The notes: generated by a model from the sequence alone, not told the origin. DNA of 51,943 nucleotides from Candidatus Dadabacteria bacterium (GCA_022827275.1 JAJDTG010000006.1:1-51943); one strand, 5' to 3'. Shown: positions 7,230 through 19,227, counted from the first letter of the stretch. Numbers and translations: made by a program.

Positions 7230-8690
7230 CTAAGGTCTGAGGTGGGGAAAGAAAATGACTTCCCTTATGGAAGAGGAGTTGGTAAGCAGCATCACAAGAC
7301 GGTCGATTCCTATACCGGCTCCAGCCGTGGGAGGCATTCCGTACTCAAGGGCTGACACGTAGTCGCTATCCATTTCGTGATATTCATCCTCGCCCTTTTT
7401 CTTCATCTCGACCTGGTCGGTGAACCGCTTTTTCTGGTCAATCGGGTCGTTAAGCTCAGAAAAAGCGTTGGCTATCTCCCTTCCGTAGATGTAGAGCTCG
7501 AACCTGTCAACCACCTCAGGATCATCATCGTTTTTTCTGGCAAGCGGGGAGACATCAAGCGGAAAACCGTAAACAAAAGTCGGGTTAACGAGAGTATCTT
7601 CAAAAAGCGTCTCGAAGATCTCCGTGAGAGCTTTTCCCTTGATTCCGTTATGGCTTATTCCCATTGAATCCGCTTTCGCAAAGAGAAACTGGTCATCTTC
7701 CGTTATCTCGGAACCGAATTTCTCCTGCAGGGCCTGGTATATGTTAATTCTCTTCCAAGGCCTCTTGAAATCTATTTTCTTATCTTCGTACTCAACCAGC
7801 ATATCTCCGACCGTATTTTCCACCACGTAGCCAACAAGCTCCTCTATGAGGTCCATAAGGTCCTCGTAAGTCGCGTAAGCCTGGTAGAACTCGATCATGG
7901 TGAACTCCGGGTTGTGCTTGGTGGACACTCCCTCGTTTCTGAACGTTCTCCCAAGTTCATAGACTCTATCGAGCCCTCCGACGACAAGTCGTTTCAGATA
8001 AAGTTCGGGCGCTATCCTCAGGTAAAGATCCATATCAAGGGCATTGTGATGAGTAACAAAGGGTTTGGCGGTTGCCCCTCCGGCAATCGGGTGAAGCACC
8101 GGGGTCTCCACTTCAAGGAAATCCCTCTCGTCAAGAAACCTTCTTACGAGGTTTATCACCTTTGACCTTGTCTTGAAAATCTCCCTGGTTCTCTGGTTGG
8201 CAATCAGATCCAGGTAGCGCTGGCGGTATCTGGTCTCCACATCCTGAAGACCATGCCATTTTTCAGGAAGCGGCCTCAGGGCCTTTGTTAGGAAAAAAAG
8301 TTCCCGGACCCTCAATGTAAGCTCCCCGGTCCTGGTTTTAAAAAGCTCTCCGCGGACGCCGGCAAAATCTCCTACGTCAAGTAGTTTGCGAAACAGCGTA
8401 AAGGTTTTCTCGTCAATGGAGTTTTTCTGTATGAACCCCTGGATTCGCCCCGTGCGGTCCGAGAGATGAAAAAAAGCGCTTTTTCCGAAGTCCCTCTTTG
8501 AGACGATTCTTCCCGCCAGGCTGAAAAGACCTTCTATCTGTTCAAGCTCTTCAGGGGACTTCGAAGCGTGCGAAGAGAGCAGATCTCCGGCGTTATGCTC
8601 TGGTGTAAAACCGTTTGCATAAGGGTCAATGCCCAGTGCCCTCAGCTCTTCTAGCTTTGATTTTCTTAATTCAAACTGCTTGTCTTCCAT
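7230..8690 (-). CDS. lysS: Lysine--tRNA ligase, class II
   Basis: About 486 residues. An OB-fold anticodon-binding domain (about 1-145; [19 protein letters not shown]) precedes a class II synthetase core with motif 1 ([15 protein letters not shown]), motif 2 ([18 protein letters not shown]) and motif 3 ([12 protein letters not shown]). The enzyme charges tRNA-Lys in the cytoplasm. The frame is open further upstream, into pyrC, but family homology begins at [20 protein letters not shown], so the ATG at 8690 is preferred. Pairing of lysS with lolC/lolD downstream is common in Deltaproteobacteria-like genomes. Confidence 0.95.
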   Translation of the reverse strand: MEDKQFELRKSKLEELRALGIDPYANGFTPEHNAGDLLSSHASKSPEELEQIEGLFSLAGRIVSKRDFGKSAFFHLSDRTGRIQGFIQKNSIDEKTFTLFRKLLDVGDFAGVRGELFKTRTGELTLRVRELFFLTKALRPLPEKWHGLQDVETRYRQRYLDLIANQRTREIFKTRSKVINLVRRFLDERDFLEVETPVLHPIAGGATAKPFVTHHNALDMDLYLRIAPELYLKRLVVGGLDRVYELGRTFRNEGVSTKHNPEFTMIEFYQAYATYEDLMDLIEELVGYVVENTVGDMLVEYEDKKIDFKRPWKRINIYQALQEKFGSEITEDDQFLFAKADSMGISHNGIKGKALTEIFETLFEDTLVNPTFVYGFPLDVSPLARKNDDDPEVVDRFELYIYGREIANAFSELNDPIDQKKRFTDQVEMKKKGEDEYHEMDSDYVSALEYGMPPTAGAGIGIDRLVMLLTNSSSIREVIFFPHLRP

Positions 8691-8734
8691 TGCGTTGGAA
8701 TCTCTTTTCCGTTGGCCATCGCAAAAGACAAAAC

Positions 8735-10015
8735 CTAATTGCGACTGAAAACAACCTTTCCCGAAACTATCGTATTGCTCACCACCCCTTTGAGTTCCCA
8801 TCCGGAAAACGGAGTGTTTCTACTCTTTGAGAAAAATTCCCCAGGATTTATCGTACGGCTCATACCGGAATCGAACACCACGAGGTCGGCGATTGAGCCA
8901 GGAACAAGCGTTCCTCTTTCTATTCCCACTATTTCAGAAGGAACAACGGTGAGCTTTTTTATCATCTCCTCAAGAGTAATGATTCCTTTTTCCACCAGTT
9001 CAAGCGAAAGTGAGAGGGCAGTTTCAAGACCGACTATGCCGAAAGGCGCCAAGTCAAATTCAACGTTTTTCTCATCCTGACTGTGAGGGGCATGATCCGT
9101 GGCTATCACGTCAATGGTTCCATCGGCAATGCCTTCCAGTATAGCATCCACGTCTTCCTGGGTCCTAAGCGGCGGATTCATCTTGGCATCGGTGTTGTAA
9201 CCATATACCAACTTGTCCGTAAGAGTAAAATGATGAGGAGTCGCCTCCGCCGTAACCTTAACGCCTCTTTTCTTCGCTGCCCGAACGAGCCTCACCGAAC
9301 CCTTGGTGGAGACATGGCAAATATGAAGAGGAGTGCCGGTTAGTTCGCAGAGAATTATGTCCCTGACCACCCCAACCTCCTCAGAAGCGGCGGGAATTCC
9401 CCGAAGGCCAAGTTCGGTTGAAACGAAGCCCTCGTTCATAACGCCTCCCGCGGAAAGCCCGGTGTCTTCAGCATGCGTGATAACCGGAATCCCAAAAGGC
9501 TTTACATACTCCATGGCCTTTCGCATAAGTCCCGAGTCCGTGACCGGCATTCCGTCGTCGGAGATCGCCACGCACCCGGCTTCACACATCTCGCCTATAT
9601 CGGCAAGTTCCTTCCCCTTCTCCCCCTTGGTTATCGCTCCTATGGGAAACACATTGACTATGCCTTCAGTTCTGGCTTTTAAAAGTATGTACTCTGTCAC
9701 CGAGGCGTTGTCGTTTATGGGATTTGTGTTGGGCATACACACGATGGAGGTAAAACCACCCGCGGCGGCGGCAAGACAACCCGTCCTTATCGTCTCCTTG
9801 TGTTCATAACCGGGTTCTCTCAGGTGCACGTGAATGTCCACGAGCCCCGGGGCCACGATCTGTCCGCTGGCGTCTATTACAGTGTCTGACTTGCGCGGGG
9901 TGTCTATGCGCTTTGATATTTCCCTTACCCTGTCCCCCTGAATATATATATCCGAGACCATATCAAGGGACTGTGAAGGGTCAATAACGCGACCGTTTTT
10001 AATGAGCACTCCCAT
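8735..10015 (-). CDS. pyrC: Dihydroorotase, type I
   Basis: A 426-residue amidohydrolase that cyclises N-carbamoyl-aspartate to dihydroorotate in UMP synthesis. Metal ligands are visible in [39 protein letters not shown] and TDHAPHS. The Asp in SDDG, in place of a carbamylated Lys, together with the length fits the class I enzymes that associate with aspartate carbamoyltransferase. The ATG follows the pyrB stop with no gap, so the two subunits are probably made together. Confidence 0.96.
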   Translation of the reverse strand: MGVLIKNGRVIDPSQSLDMVSDIYIQGDRVREISKRIDTPRKSDTVIDASGQIVAPGLVDIHVHLREPGYEHKETIRTGCLAAAAGGFTSIVCMPNTNPINDNASVTEYILLKARTEGIVNVFPIGAITKGEKGKELADIGEMCEAGCVAISDDGMPVTDSGLMRKAMEYVKPFGIPVITHAEDTGLSAGGVMNEGFVSTELGLRGIPAASEEVGVVRDIILCELTGTPLHICHVSTKGSVRLVRAAKKRGVKVTAEATPHHFTLTDKLVYGYNTDAKMNPPLRTQEDVDAILEGIADGTIDVIATDHAPHSQDEKNVEFDLAPFGIVGLETALSLSLELVEKGIITLEEMIKKLTVVPSEIVGIERGTLVPGSIADLVVFDSGMSRTINPGEFFSKSRNTPFSGWELKGVVSNTIVSGKVVFSRN

Positions 10016-10942
10016 CTATAAGCTCTCTCCCAAGCCAACAAGATATATCATTGCCATTCTCACAGCAATTCCGTTCGCCACCTGCTCAAGTATAGCGGCC
10101 CCCGGATCATCAGCTATCTCCGAAGTAAGCTCAACCCCACGGTTAATCGGACCCGGATGCATCACTATCACGTCTTCTTTCGCAAGCTTGAGTTTTTCTC
10201 TGGTAAGTCCGTAAAGCCCGGAATATTCCCTAAGCGACGGGAAATATTCAAGGGTTTTCCGCTCGCTCTGAACCCGCAGCATTATAACCACGTCCACATT
10301 CTCAAGGGCATGTTCAAGCGAATAAAAGATCTCCGCCCCCATATCCCTGAAATATTCGGGAACTATGGTTGCCGGCCCGACTATCCTCACCCTCGCCCCG
10401 AGTTTTCGGAGACCGAAGATATTGGACCTGGCTACTCTGCTGTTGAGAATATCCCCAACGATAAGTACATCAAGACCTTCGATTTCCCCCTTTTTCTCTC
10501 TTATGGTGAAGATATCAATAAGAGCCTGGCTGGGATGCTCGTGGGAGCCGTCTCCGGCGTTTATTACCGAGGCGTTTATCTCGCGGGCCAGGACAAAAGG
10601 CGCGCCGGACATTCCATGCCTTATAACCATTATGCTCGCGCCCATGGCCTCGAAATTCCTGGCAGTGTCCAAGAGGCTCTCCCCTTTTACAACGCTGCTT
10701 TGCGAAACGGAGAAATTCAGAACATCGGCGCTGAGTCTTTTCTCCGCGATTTCAAATGACGATCGGGTTCTGGTACTGGGTTCGAAAAAAAGATTCACTA
10801 CGGTTCTTCCCTTGAGGGTAGGAACTTTCTTTACGTCCCTCGTGGAAATCTCCTTCATGGACTCCGCGGTGTCGAGAATGATTTTAATTTCCTCGGCCGA
10901 GAGTTCCCCAAGACCCAGTATGTGCTTTTTGCTAAACGCCAT
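10016..10942 (-). CDS. pyrB: Aspartate carbamoyltransferase catalytic subunit
   Basis: 308 residues, normal length. The carbamoyl-phosphate site FFEPSTRTRSSFE, the HPSQALIDIFT motif and the C-terminal MHPGPINRGVEL loop are intact. It catalyses the committed step of pyrimidine synthesis. No pyrI regulatory gene is present; in pyrB-pyrC pairs of this type the dihydroorotase is usually the partner. The start overlaps the 3' end of pyrR by 11 nt. Confidence 0.97.
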   Translation of the reverse strand: MAFSKKHILGLGELSAEEIKIILDTAESMKEISTRDVKKVPTLKGRTVVNLFFEPSTRTRSSFEIAEKRLSADVLNFSVSQSSVVKGESLLDTARNFEAMGASIMVIRHGMSGAPFVLAREINASVINAGDGSHEHPSQALIDIFTIREKKGEIEGLDVLIVGDILNSRVARSNIFGLRKLGARVRIVGPATIVPEYFRDMGAEIFYSLEHALENVDVVIMLRVQSERKTLEYFPSLREYSGLYGLTREKLKLAKEDVIVMHPGPINRGVELTSEIADDPGAAILEQVANGIAVRMAMIYLVGLGESL

Positions 10943-11474
10943 TTTTTCTGGTTATTTCGATTTCCTCCCTGCCGTCCACTTCTTCCAGGTAAACGTTTAC
11001 CATTTCGTCGTCTAAGGTTTCGATGCTGATTCCCGCATAGTCGGGCTGCACGGGGAGTTCCCTTCCCCCCCTGTCTACGAGCACGGCCAGCTTAACCGAG
11101 GCCGGTCTTCCATAATCCATAATTGAATTTATTGCGGCCCGCACGGTACGGCCGGTGTAGAGGACATCGTCAACAAGTATTATGTTTTTCCCCTGCACGT
11201 CGTCGGGGATGTTTGTTCTGCGCAGCTGCGGCCAGTTTTTCCTGTTCTCGAAATCATCCCTGTAGAGAGTAATGTCGATAGTTCCGAATGTGACATCCCT
11301 TCCGGTCCGCTCGCTTATACGTTCAACGAGCCTCTTGCCCAGATATTCCCCTCTTGTCTTTATTCCTATGACAACAAGGCTGCTTAGCCTCTCGGGAGGT
11401 ATGTCGTCTATGATCCCGGAGAAGAAACTTTCGGCTCTGTCCTCAATCGGTTGTATTTTCTTCTTGGTCGCCAT
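10932..11474 (-). CDS. pyrR: Bifunctional pyr operon regulator/uracil phosphoribosyltransferase PyrR
   Basis: 180 residues. The type I phosphoribosyltransferase fold carries the PRPP loop IILVDDVLYTGRTVRAAI. PyrR proteins bind UMP/PRPP and, in many bacteria, an RNA stem-loop in pyr leaders, and they also have uracil phosphoribosyltransferase activity. It heads a pyrR-pyrB-pyrC run, as in Firmicutes and many other phyla. No long leader or PyrR-binding attenuator is visible upstream: the nearest -10 box is only 11 nt from the ATG. Confidence 0.94.
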   Translation of the reverse strand: MATKKKIQPIEDRAESFFSGIIDDIPPERLSSLVVIGIKTRGEYLGKRLVERISERTGRDVTFGTIDITLYRDDFENRKNWPQLRRTNIPDDVQGKNIILVDDVLYTGRTVRAAINSIMDYGRPASVKLAVLVDRGGRELPVQPDYAGISIETLDDEMVNVYLEEVDGREEIEITRKNGV

Positions 11475-11485
11475 AATTCAGGGGA

Positions 11486-11513
11486 ATTATACAGGAAAGT
11501 TTACAAAATTATA
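11486..11513 (-). promoter_or_regulatory. Candidate pyrR promoter region with two -10 boxes
   Basis: Two perfect TATAAT hexamers lie on the minus strand, at 11508-11513 and 11486-11491. The closer one, in the context TGTATAAT, is 11 nt from the pyrR ATG, so a transcript from it would have almost no leader. The upstream one has a weak TTGTGC 15 bp before it. The remaining gap to 11735 holds no recognisable gene. Confidence 0.4.
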
Positions 11514-11735
11514 GATATGCGTCATGAGGCACAAAGATAATCCTGCTCTTGATTCCGAGCCGTCGCGCAAGAGACGGTTCGGGACATGGCGTTATCCCGG
11601 TCAGGGCAGACATAAGCGATCGTCCTAGGGAGGTTAAGGAGAAAAGCAGAGTCGGACCGGGAAGCGGACACTATATCGGGCGGCAAGGGGCTCAAAGTGG
11701 TTGTTTCCCTTTTTGATTGAACCCCCAGCAGCAAG

Positions 11736-12971
11736 CTAGCGCCAGATACGTTCTCTAAAGAAAACCGCCGAGAACAGAATGGATGCTACGGAGAGCAGGT
11801 TAAGCAAAGTGCCTTGATGAGTACTGCCGGTTGCGGCGATGGAGCAGCCGTTATCATCTTTTTCCGCCGAGGTGTTCCAGTAAAGGGCACGCTTAAGGAA
11901 AACTTCAGGATCATCCACCCACTCCGCAAAGCCGATACGCCGGTTGTCGGTCAGGTAATTGATTAGGGCATCAACACAGTCGGCGAGGGCTCGGTCACCC
12001 TTGTCAAAGGCAAAGCCGCCGTACTCCACCTCCGGGTCGAAGGCCGTCACGACGAAACGGAAATTGGAGTTTCGGGAGGCTTCGTGGTTGCCCAACCCGC
12101 CACGGGCCACGGCATCCACACGCCCATTGTCCAAAGCATCAAGCTGCTCCTGATCCGTTGACATGACGAGCACTTCCCTTACGGTTCTCTGAGTTCCCTC
12201 GATGCGCGTACGGCCCGACAGATTCCTGGTTGAGACAGCAGAGGTGATCCTGTAGTCAGCACTGCCGTCGGCGGTGAGTCTCGTGCCGTCATCCAGGTGG
12301 ATCACCGTGCCGGCAACCAGGTTGCCTTCGGCATCCACCACCCCGGTTAATTCCAGCAACCGATGTTCGCCGGTCGAGCCGCCCAAAACGGCGACCCGCG
12401 CGTCATCCAGATCGTCATGCGAGCCATAGCGCTGGGCATCCTCCGCGCGCACTAAGAGTGACTGGCGGAAGGTGATGTGGCCGGAAGTGAATGTGATCCT
12501 AGTCGTCCCCGTTGCGTCGCGGGTGCGCGACTCAAGTATGGTGATGCCACCACCCACCAAGTCATAACGAGGGGTAGCGGGCAAAAGCCAAATGCCCGGC
12601 CATTCCCTGATGGCGCTACGGTTGAATACAAGCCCCGCGCCCTCCATCGCCTCCAGTGCAGTCAAGAGGTCGGCTTCGTAGCCGAGGTGACTGTTGAACC
12701 CGGAGTTGTCCGGATCCAAGTTCTCGCTGTAGCTCACGGGTCTGAAGTCGGCGAAAAACCCGTACTCCAAGCGTCGACCGTCCTCGACACAGGCTTCACG
12801 CAAGTGCCGGGGAGGAGTCTCCGTTCGTGCAATTGAGGTGCCCGCCGCCCAGACGCACAGGACAACGCAAAGGCAGAAGCCGCCCAGAACCCCGGATTTT
12901 ATTCCCGTAGCAATTGTGCGTATGGTGTTCTGAGATGAGGTGATTCGTGCAACCTCCAGGCAAAAAACCAT
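11736..12971 (-). CDS. Periplasmic amino-acid-type solute-binding protein with inserted segment and sorting-like C-terminus
   Basis: 411 residues. A hydrophobic export signal lies at about 26-47. The body resembles family 3 solute-binding proteins: RRLEYGFFADFRPVSY, a LGYEADLLTALE lobe, and later DALDNGRVDAVARGG. Family 3 proteins bind amino acids for ABC importers or sense them for receptors. A Gly/Thr/Asp-rich stretch at about 209-266 interrupts the usual hinge region. The C-terminus is odd: a Cys-containing DDNGCSIAATG (Cys about 376), a hydrophobic helix (389-405) and a basic RERIWR end, the layout of C-terminal sorting/anchoring tails. No permease or ATPase is adjacent. Codon choice looks more G/C-rich than the neighbours, a hint of transfer. 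The start codon is not certain (no good ribosome site). It lies 34 nt after lepB. Confidence 0.7.
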   Translation of the reverse strand: MVFCLEVARITSSQNTIRTIATGIKSGVLGGFCLCVVLCVWAAGTSIARTETPPRHLREACVEDGRRLEYGFFADFRPVSYSENLDPDNSGFNSHLGYEADLLTALEAMEGAGLVFNRSAIREWPGIWLLPATPRYDLVGGGITILESRTRDATGTTRITFTSGHITFRQSLLVRAEDAQRYGSHDDLDDARVAVLGGSTGEHRLLELTGVVDAEGNLVAGTVIHLDDGTRLTADGSADYRITSAVSTRNLSGRTRIEGTQRTVREVLVMSTDQEQLDALDNGRVDAVARGGLGNHEASRNSNFRFVVTAFDPEVEYGGFAFDKGDRALADCVDALINYLTDNRRIGFAEWVDDPEVFLKRALYWNTSAEKDDNGCSIAATGSTHQGTLLNLLSVASILFSAVFFRERIWR

Positions 12972-13005
12972 CCAAGCAACAAAACTATTTAACCATCAAG
13001 AAAGC

Positions 13006-13977
13006 TCACTCTATTCCCGAAAAAATTCTGCGCCACCTTACCTTATCCGCAAAACCCGGGTTAGAAAGATTCCACGACCAGTGAATCATAAAGGCCTTGC
13101 CGTAAACATTCTCCACCGGCACAAATCCCCAGAACCTGCTGTCGTAGCTGTTGTCCCTGTTATCGCCCATGACGAAAATCCTGCCCTTGGGAACAACAAG
13201 GGGAAAGCTCATTTTCCCGCTCGTCGTGGAACTGCTCCCCTTTTTATATATAACGCTGAAATCTTTCCCCGAAAGCGACTGCTCGTATCTGTCGGCAACA
13301 GAAAAGAATTTCTGGTCAGGGTACTCGTAGTTCCCGGTGTAGACCTGATCCACAGCTCTGCCGTTTATAAGGATGTCCCTGCCACTTATGTCTATTTCAT
13401 CCCCGGCAATGCCCATGGCTCTTTTTACGTAGAAAGCCCCTTTGCCAGGCATGGGGAAATCTGTCGCGTTATCTTCGCTGAGTTTGAAGACTATGATGTC
13501 GCCGCGGTCAACCATGGAGAAGGGAAAAAATATCTCGTTGGTAAAAGGGACTCTTGTTCCGTAGACGAACTTGTTTATCAGGATATGATCACCCACAAGA
13601 AGCGTCGGAAGCATTGAACCCGAAGGAATCTTGAAGGGCTGAACCACGAAGGCTCTTATAGCCAAGGCGAGAGCTACCGCTATTACTATGGCTTCTACGT
13701 TCTGCCGGAGAGCGGATTTTCCGTAGGACCTTAGATTATCTTCAAAAAAAATCCGAAGGGCTTTCCTTGATGCTCTTATTTCGTGCAGGGAACCCCGTTT
13801 TATCGCCTCTTCACAGGCAAGTATCCTTACCTCGGCGTGATCGGCTTCCCTAGGGGCCATGAATCTCCCTTTTTTCCGGATTATGCCTCTCACGGTGCGC
13901 ACAAGTTTCTTTGAGCTTCTTATGGCAAGCTTTTTTCTGATCCAGGCTATGATCATGGTAAGAATATCCGAACGCAC
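13006..13977 (-). CDS. lepB: Signal peptidase I with long N-terminal extension
   Basis: 323 residues. The catalytic Ser (about 121) sits in IPSGSMLPTL, the general-base Lys in FYVKRAMGIAGDEI, and the C-terminal box is MGDNRDNSYDSRFWG. It cleaves Sec/Tat signal peptides at the outer face of the inner membrane. One membrane helix is visible at about 94-110. The roughly 90 residues before it are strongly basic and have no hydrophobic segment, unlike the short N-termini of most single-span LepB proteins, so they should lie in the cytoplasm. Other Met codons within the extension (MIIAW at 8, MAPRE at 40) are possible starts. It lies 12 nt after relA/spoT. Confidence 0.94.
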   Translation of the reverse strand: MRSDILTMIIAWIRKKLAIRSSKKLVRTVRGIIRKKGRFMAPREADHAEVRILACEEAIKRGSLHEIRASRKALRIFFEDNLRSYGKSALRQNVEAIVIAVALALAIRAFVVQPFKIPSGSMLPTLLVGDHILINKFVYGTRVPFTNEIFFPFSMVDRGDIIVFKLSEDNATDFPMPGKGAFYVKRAMGIAGDEIDISGRDILINGRAVDQVYTGNYEYPDQKFFSVADRYEQSLSGKDFSVIYKKGSSSTTSGKMSFPLVVPKGRIFVMGDNRDNSYDSRFWGFVPVENVYGKAFMIHWSWNLSNPGFADKVRWRRIFSGIE

Positions 13978-13989
13978 GCGAATGCCGTT

Positions 13990-16170
13990 TTAGTTAAGGT
14001 CATTCGGCTGCGGGTGTGGGGTCTCCGTTAATCTCTCAACCGAGATGACTCCCCCAAGATTCTTAAGTGATTCAATGAGTTTTTCAAGTTGCTTGATGTT
14101 TTCCACCGCTACCTCAAACCTCGCATCTCCCTGTCCAGTCTCATCTTCGCTCACATCGGCGCTGACGATGTCGACATTGAGTCCCGAAACCGTGCTTGTC
14201 AGTTCAGAGAGAATGCCTTTCCTGTTCTCGCACACCACCGAAAGACCAATCGGTATCCGTCCCGAATACTCTTCATTCCAGGCAACCTCTATTCTCCTCT
14301 CAGGAGCGACCTCAAGCAATTTGGGGCAGTTGTAGACGTGCACGGTTATCCCCCTGCCTCTGGTTATGAAACCTATGATCTGTTCCCCGGGAACCGGGTT
14401 GCAGCACTTGCCGAACTTTATGAGTATGTTGTCATATCTTCTGACGAGCACGGCGTCTTTGTACTCGTCTTTGGAGATCCTGTTCATTATGTTTTTTATT
14501 CTTTTGCTTTTCTCGGTACCTTCGGCGAATTTTCTGGGATGCATCGCCTTGAGAAGATCGTTTACCGCGGCATTGCCGAACCCGACCGCCCTGTAAAAGT
14601 CCTTTACTTCCGAGAATTGAAGCTTCGCCAGCGATTCCTCAAACTTTTTCTTCTCTCTCAAGTGGCGCAGGTTAAATCCTTTCGCCGCAAGTTTCCTGTG
14701 AGTTATTGCCTCTCCAATCTCCTCGGCCTTGCGGTTTTCCTCCTGTCTCAGCCAGCTCCTTATTCTGTTCTTAGCCTTGGAGGTAACTACAAAATCAAGC
14801 CACTGCCTGTTAGGAGCCCTGTTCTTGGAAGTCACAACTTCCACCATGTCTCCAGTTTCAAGCTTGTAGTTAAGGGGAACAAGCTTATGGTTAACAAAAG
14901 CCTGGGAGCAGTGATTGCCTATGTCTGTGTGAATTGAATACGCAAAGTCAACCGGAGTCGCGCCCACGGGAAACTCCAGGAGGTCCGCGTTGGGAGTATA
15001 GACATACACGACATCCAGTATGAGCTCTCCCTTTATGGCTTCTATGTACTCTGTTGAGTCTTTTATGTCTTTTAGCTCGACGAGATGACGGAGGTTTGAG
15101 TAGATCTTGTCGTTTCCGTTCTCAAGCGAATTTCCCTCCTTATACCGCCAGTGAGCGGCAACACCGTATTCCGCAATTCGGTGCATCTGCTCCGTCCGTA
15201 TCTGGATCTCCATCTGTTCCCCAAACGGCCCTATTACGGCCGTATGAATGGATTGGTAGTTGTTGGCCTTAGGAAGGGCTATGTAATCTTTTATTTTCCC
15301 CGGAATCGGCTTCCACAAGGAATGCACCGCCCCCAGAACCTGATAGCATTCGTTTTCACTTGCGGTAACGATCCGGAAACCCAGTATGTCATAAATATTG
15401 CGCAGGCTTATATTGCTCTTCTTCATCTTGCTGTAGATGCCGTATAAATGCTTGAATCTCCATGAGACATCCCCTTGAATTCCGAATTCCTTCATCTTGG
15501 CGTTAATAAGCGAGACGATTTCAGTGGTGTACTTTTCCCAATCTTTTTTCTTCCCAGACACCGTTTTACTAATACGTTCGTATTCTCCCGGTTCGGAGAA
15601 CTTAAACGCCAGATCCTCCAGCTCAACCGAGATCCAGTTCATCCCGAGGCGGTGGGCAAGCGGCGCATAGATTTCCATAGTCTCAACGGCGATTCTTTTC
15701 CGTCTGTCCTCGGGCAGATACTCAAGGGTTCTCATGTTGTGCAGCCTGTCGGCGAGCTTTATCAGCACAACCCTTATGTCCTCAGCCGTGGCCAGTATCA
15801 GCTTGCGGAAGCTCTCGGCCTGTTTTTCAACATCGGAAACATGGGGAAGACGACTTATTTTCGTGGTAGCATCAACAAGAAAAGCTATCTCGCCCCCGAA
15901 ATTCCGCTCGATTTCCTCGCGGGTCGCAAGAGTGTCCTCTATCGTGTCGTGAAGAAGTCCGGTGACTATGGAGGGAACGTCAAGCTTTAAGTCCGCGAGT
16001 ACAGAGGAAACCTCAAGAGGATGACTCAGGTAAGGCTCTCCCGAGACCCTTTTCTGGCCGGAGTGAACCTTGGCCGAATACACGTAGGCCTTTTTTATGA
16101 AGTCAAGATCTTCGTTCTCGATATCCGAGTAGGAAGCAACCTTGTCAATGATGTCGTTTAGCCTGATCAC
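13990..16170 (-). CDS. Bifunctional (p)ppGpp synthetase/hydrolase RelA/SpoT
   Basis: 726 residues, the full Rel/SpoT length. An N-terminal HD hydrolase domain (LLHDTIEDT, about 70-80) precedes the synthetase domain (NIYDILGFRIVT, ALPKANNYQSIHTAV, EIQIRTEQMHRIAEYG). Then come TGS (DVVYVYTPNADLLEFPVGATPVDFAYSIHT), a His/Cys-containing zinc-finger region (CCNPVPGEQIIGFITRGRGITVH) and ACT (about 650-715). The intact HD residues suggest it both makes and degrades the alarmone. It sits 15 nt after gmk; rpoZ, often found between these two genes, is absent. Confidence 0.96.
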   Translation of the reverse strand: MIRLNDIIDKVASYSDIENEDLDFIKKAYVYSAKVHSGQKRVSGEPYLSHPLEVSSVLADLKLDVPSIVTGLLHDTIEDTLATREEIERNFGGEIAFLVDATTKISRLPHVSDVEKQAESFRKLILATAEDIRVVLIKLADRLHNMRTLEYLPEDRRKRIAVETMEIYAPLAHRLGMNWISVELEDLAFKFSEPGEYERISKTVSGKKKDWEKYTTEIVSLINAKMKEFGIQGDVSWRFKHLYGIYSKMKKSNISLRNIYDILGFRIVTASENECYQVLGAVHSLWKPIPGKIKDYIALPKANNYQSIHTAVIGPFGEQMEIQIRTEQMHRIAEYGVAAHWRYKEGNSLENGNDKIYSNLRHLVELKDIKDSTEYIEAIKGELILDVVYVYTPNADLLEFPVGATPVDFAYSIHTDIGNHCSQAFVNHKLVPLNYKLETGDMVEVVTSKNRAPNRQWLDFVVTSKAKNRIRSWLRQEENRKAEEIGEAITHRKLAAKGFNLRHLREKKKFEESLAKLQFSEVKDFYRAVGFGNAAVNDLLKAMHPRKFAEGTEKSKRIKNIMNRISKDEYKDAVLVRRYDNILIKFGKCCNPVPGEQIIGFITRGRGITVHVYNCPKLLEVAPERRIEVAWNEEYSGRIPIGLSVVCENRKGILSELTSTVSGLNVDIVSADVSEDETGQGDARFEVAVENIKQLEKLIESLKNLGGVISVERLTETPHPQPNDLN

Positions 16171-16185
16171 AGCAGCGCGAACACC

Positions 16186-16845
16186 TCACTTAAGGCCGAA
16201 TTTCCTGAGAAAAACGGGACCGTACACATTTTCCGCTCTCGAGTCCCTAGTAGCGGCGAGCATCCGCTGGCGGGAATCTTCACTATCCCCTTGTCCTTGC
16301 GAAAGGATAACGGCCTCGATTCTCCCAGCTGCAATATACGCCTCATCATTAATTATAATATAATCATAGCACTTCGAGCAGGCCACTTCCTCCTTGACGA
16401 TTCCGAGACGAGTGGAGATGTCCCCCTCTTCCTCAGATTTTCTGTCCCTTAGCCTTTGCTCGAGAACCTCTAGAGACGGCGGAACGACAAATATGAAGAC
16501 CGCGCCGTCAAACACACCCCTCAACCTTCTTGCTCCCTGAACATCTATGTCCAGAATGACGTCAACACCCGTCTCGATCCATTCTTCGATTTCAGCCCTC
16601 GGTGTGCCGTAAAAGTTTCCGTGCACCTCCGCCCACTCGGCAAAGAAATCCTGTCCGATCATGTCCTGGAATTCCTCTCTGGAAACAAACTCGTAGTGCT
16701 CTCCGCGGACCTCTCCCGCGCGCACTGATCTTGTTGTGTAGGAAATGGAGAAACGGAGATTTTCCACGTTCGACAGAACACGGGTGACAAGCGTTGTTTT
16801 TCCACTTCCCGACGGACCGGAGATCACAAACAGCTTCCCGCTCAT
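16186..16845 (-). CDS. gmk: Guanylate kinase
   Basis: 219 residues. P-loop GPSGSGKTTL at the N-terminus, GMP-binding SYTTRSVRAGEVRGEHYEFVS, and DVILDIDVQGARRL. It phosphorylates GMP to GDP. It is the first gene of a gmk-relA/spoT-lepB run, linking the GTP/GDP supply with alarmone synthesis. A perfect TATAAT lies 8 nt before the ATG and no Shine-Dalgarno is visible, so the mRNA may be leaderless. The last 10-15 residues (VFLRKFGLK) extend past the usual kinase core. Confidence 0.95.
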   Translation of the reverse strand: MSGKLFVISGPSGSGKTTLVTRVLSNVENLRFSISYTTRSVRAGEVRGEHYEFVSREEFQDMIGQDFFAEWAEVHGNFYGTPRAEIEEWIETGVDVILDIDVQGARRLRGVFDGAVFIFVVPPSLEVLEQRLRDRKSEEEGDISTRLGIVKEEVACSKCYDYIIINDEAYIAAGRIEAVILSQGQGDSEDSRQRMLAATRDSRAENVYGPVFLRKFGLK

Positions 16846-16853
16846 AATATCAG

Positions 16854-16859
16854 ATTATA
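16854..16859 (-). promoter_or_regulatory. -10 box for a probably leaderless gmk transcript
   Basis: Minus-strand TATAAT separated from the gmk ATG by exactly 8 nt (CTGATATT). Transcription normally begins about 7 nt after a -10 box, which would place the 5' end at or next to the start codon. The -35 is weak (TTAATA at 16 bp). Confidence 0.45.
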
Positions 16860-16928
16860 AACGCAAAAACCTCGATATTAAAACGGCACCTGTTGCCCTG
16901 CTGTTTGTGATTTTTCTCTGAGTCGAAA

Positions 16929-19148
<2,220 letters not shown>

Positions 19149-19227
19149 TCAACACTTCGGGATGTATATGAACGCATGGAGACGCAGCGAACTCAATATC
19201 GGGTGTGTCCCACGCACTCGGGCAGAA

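Noticed and set aside
11522-11734. 70-codon minus-strand frame, and a 34-codon plus-strand frame at 11524, between pyrR and the solute-binding gene
   Set aside because: No recognisable domain, no ribosome site and no operon fit. I treat the gap as noncoding.
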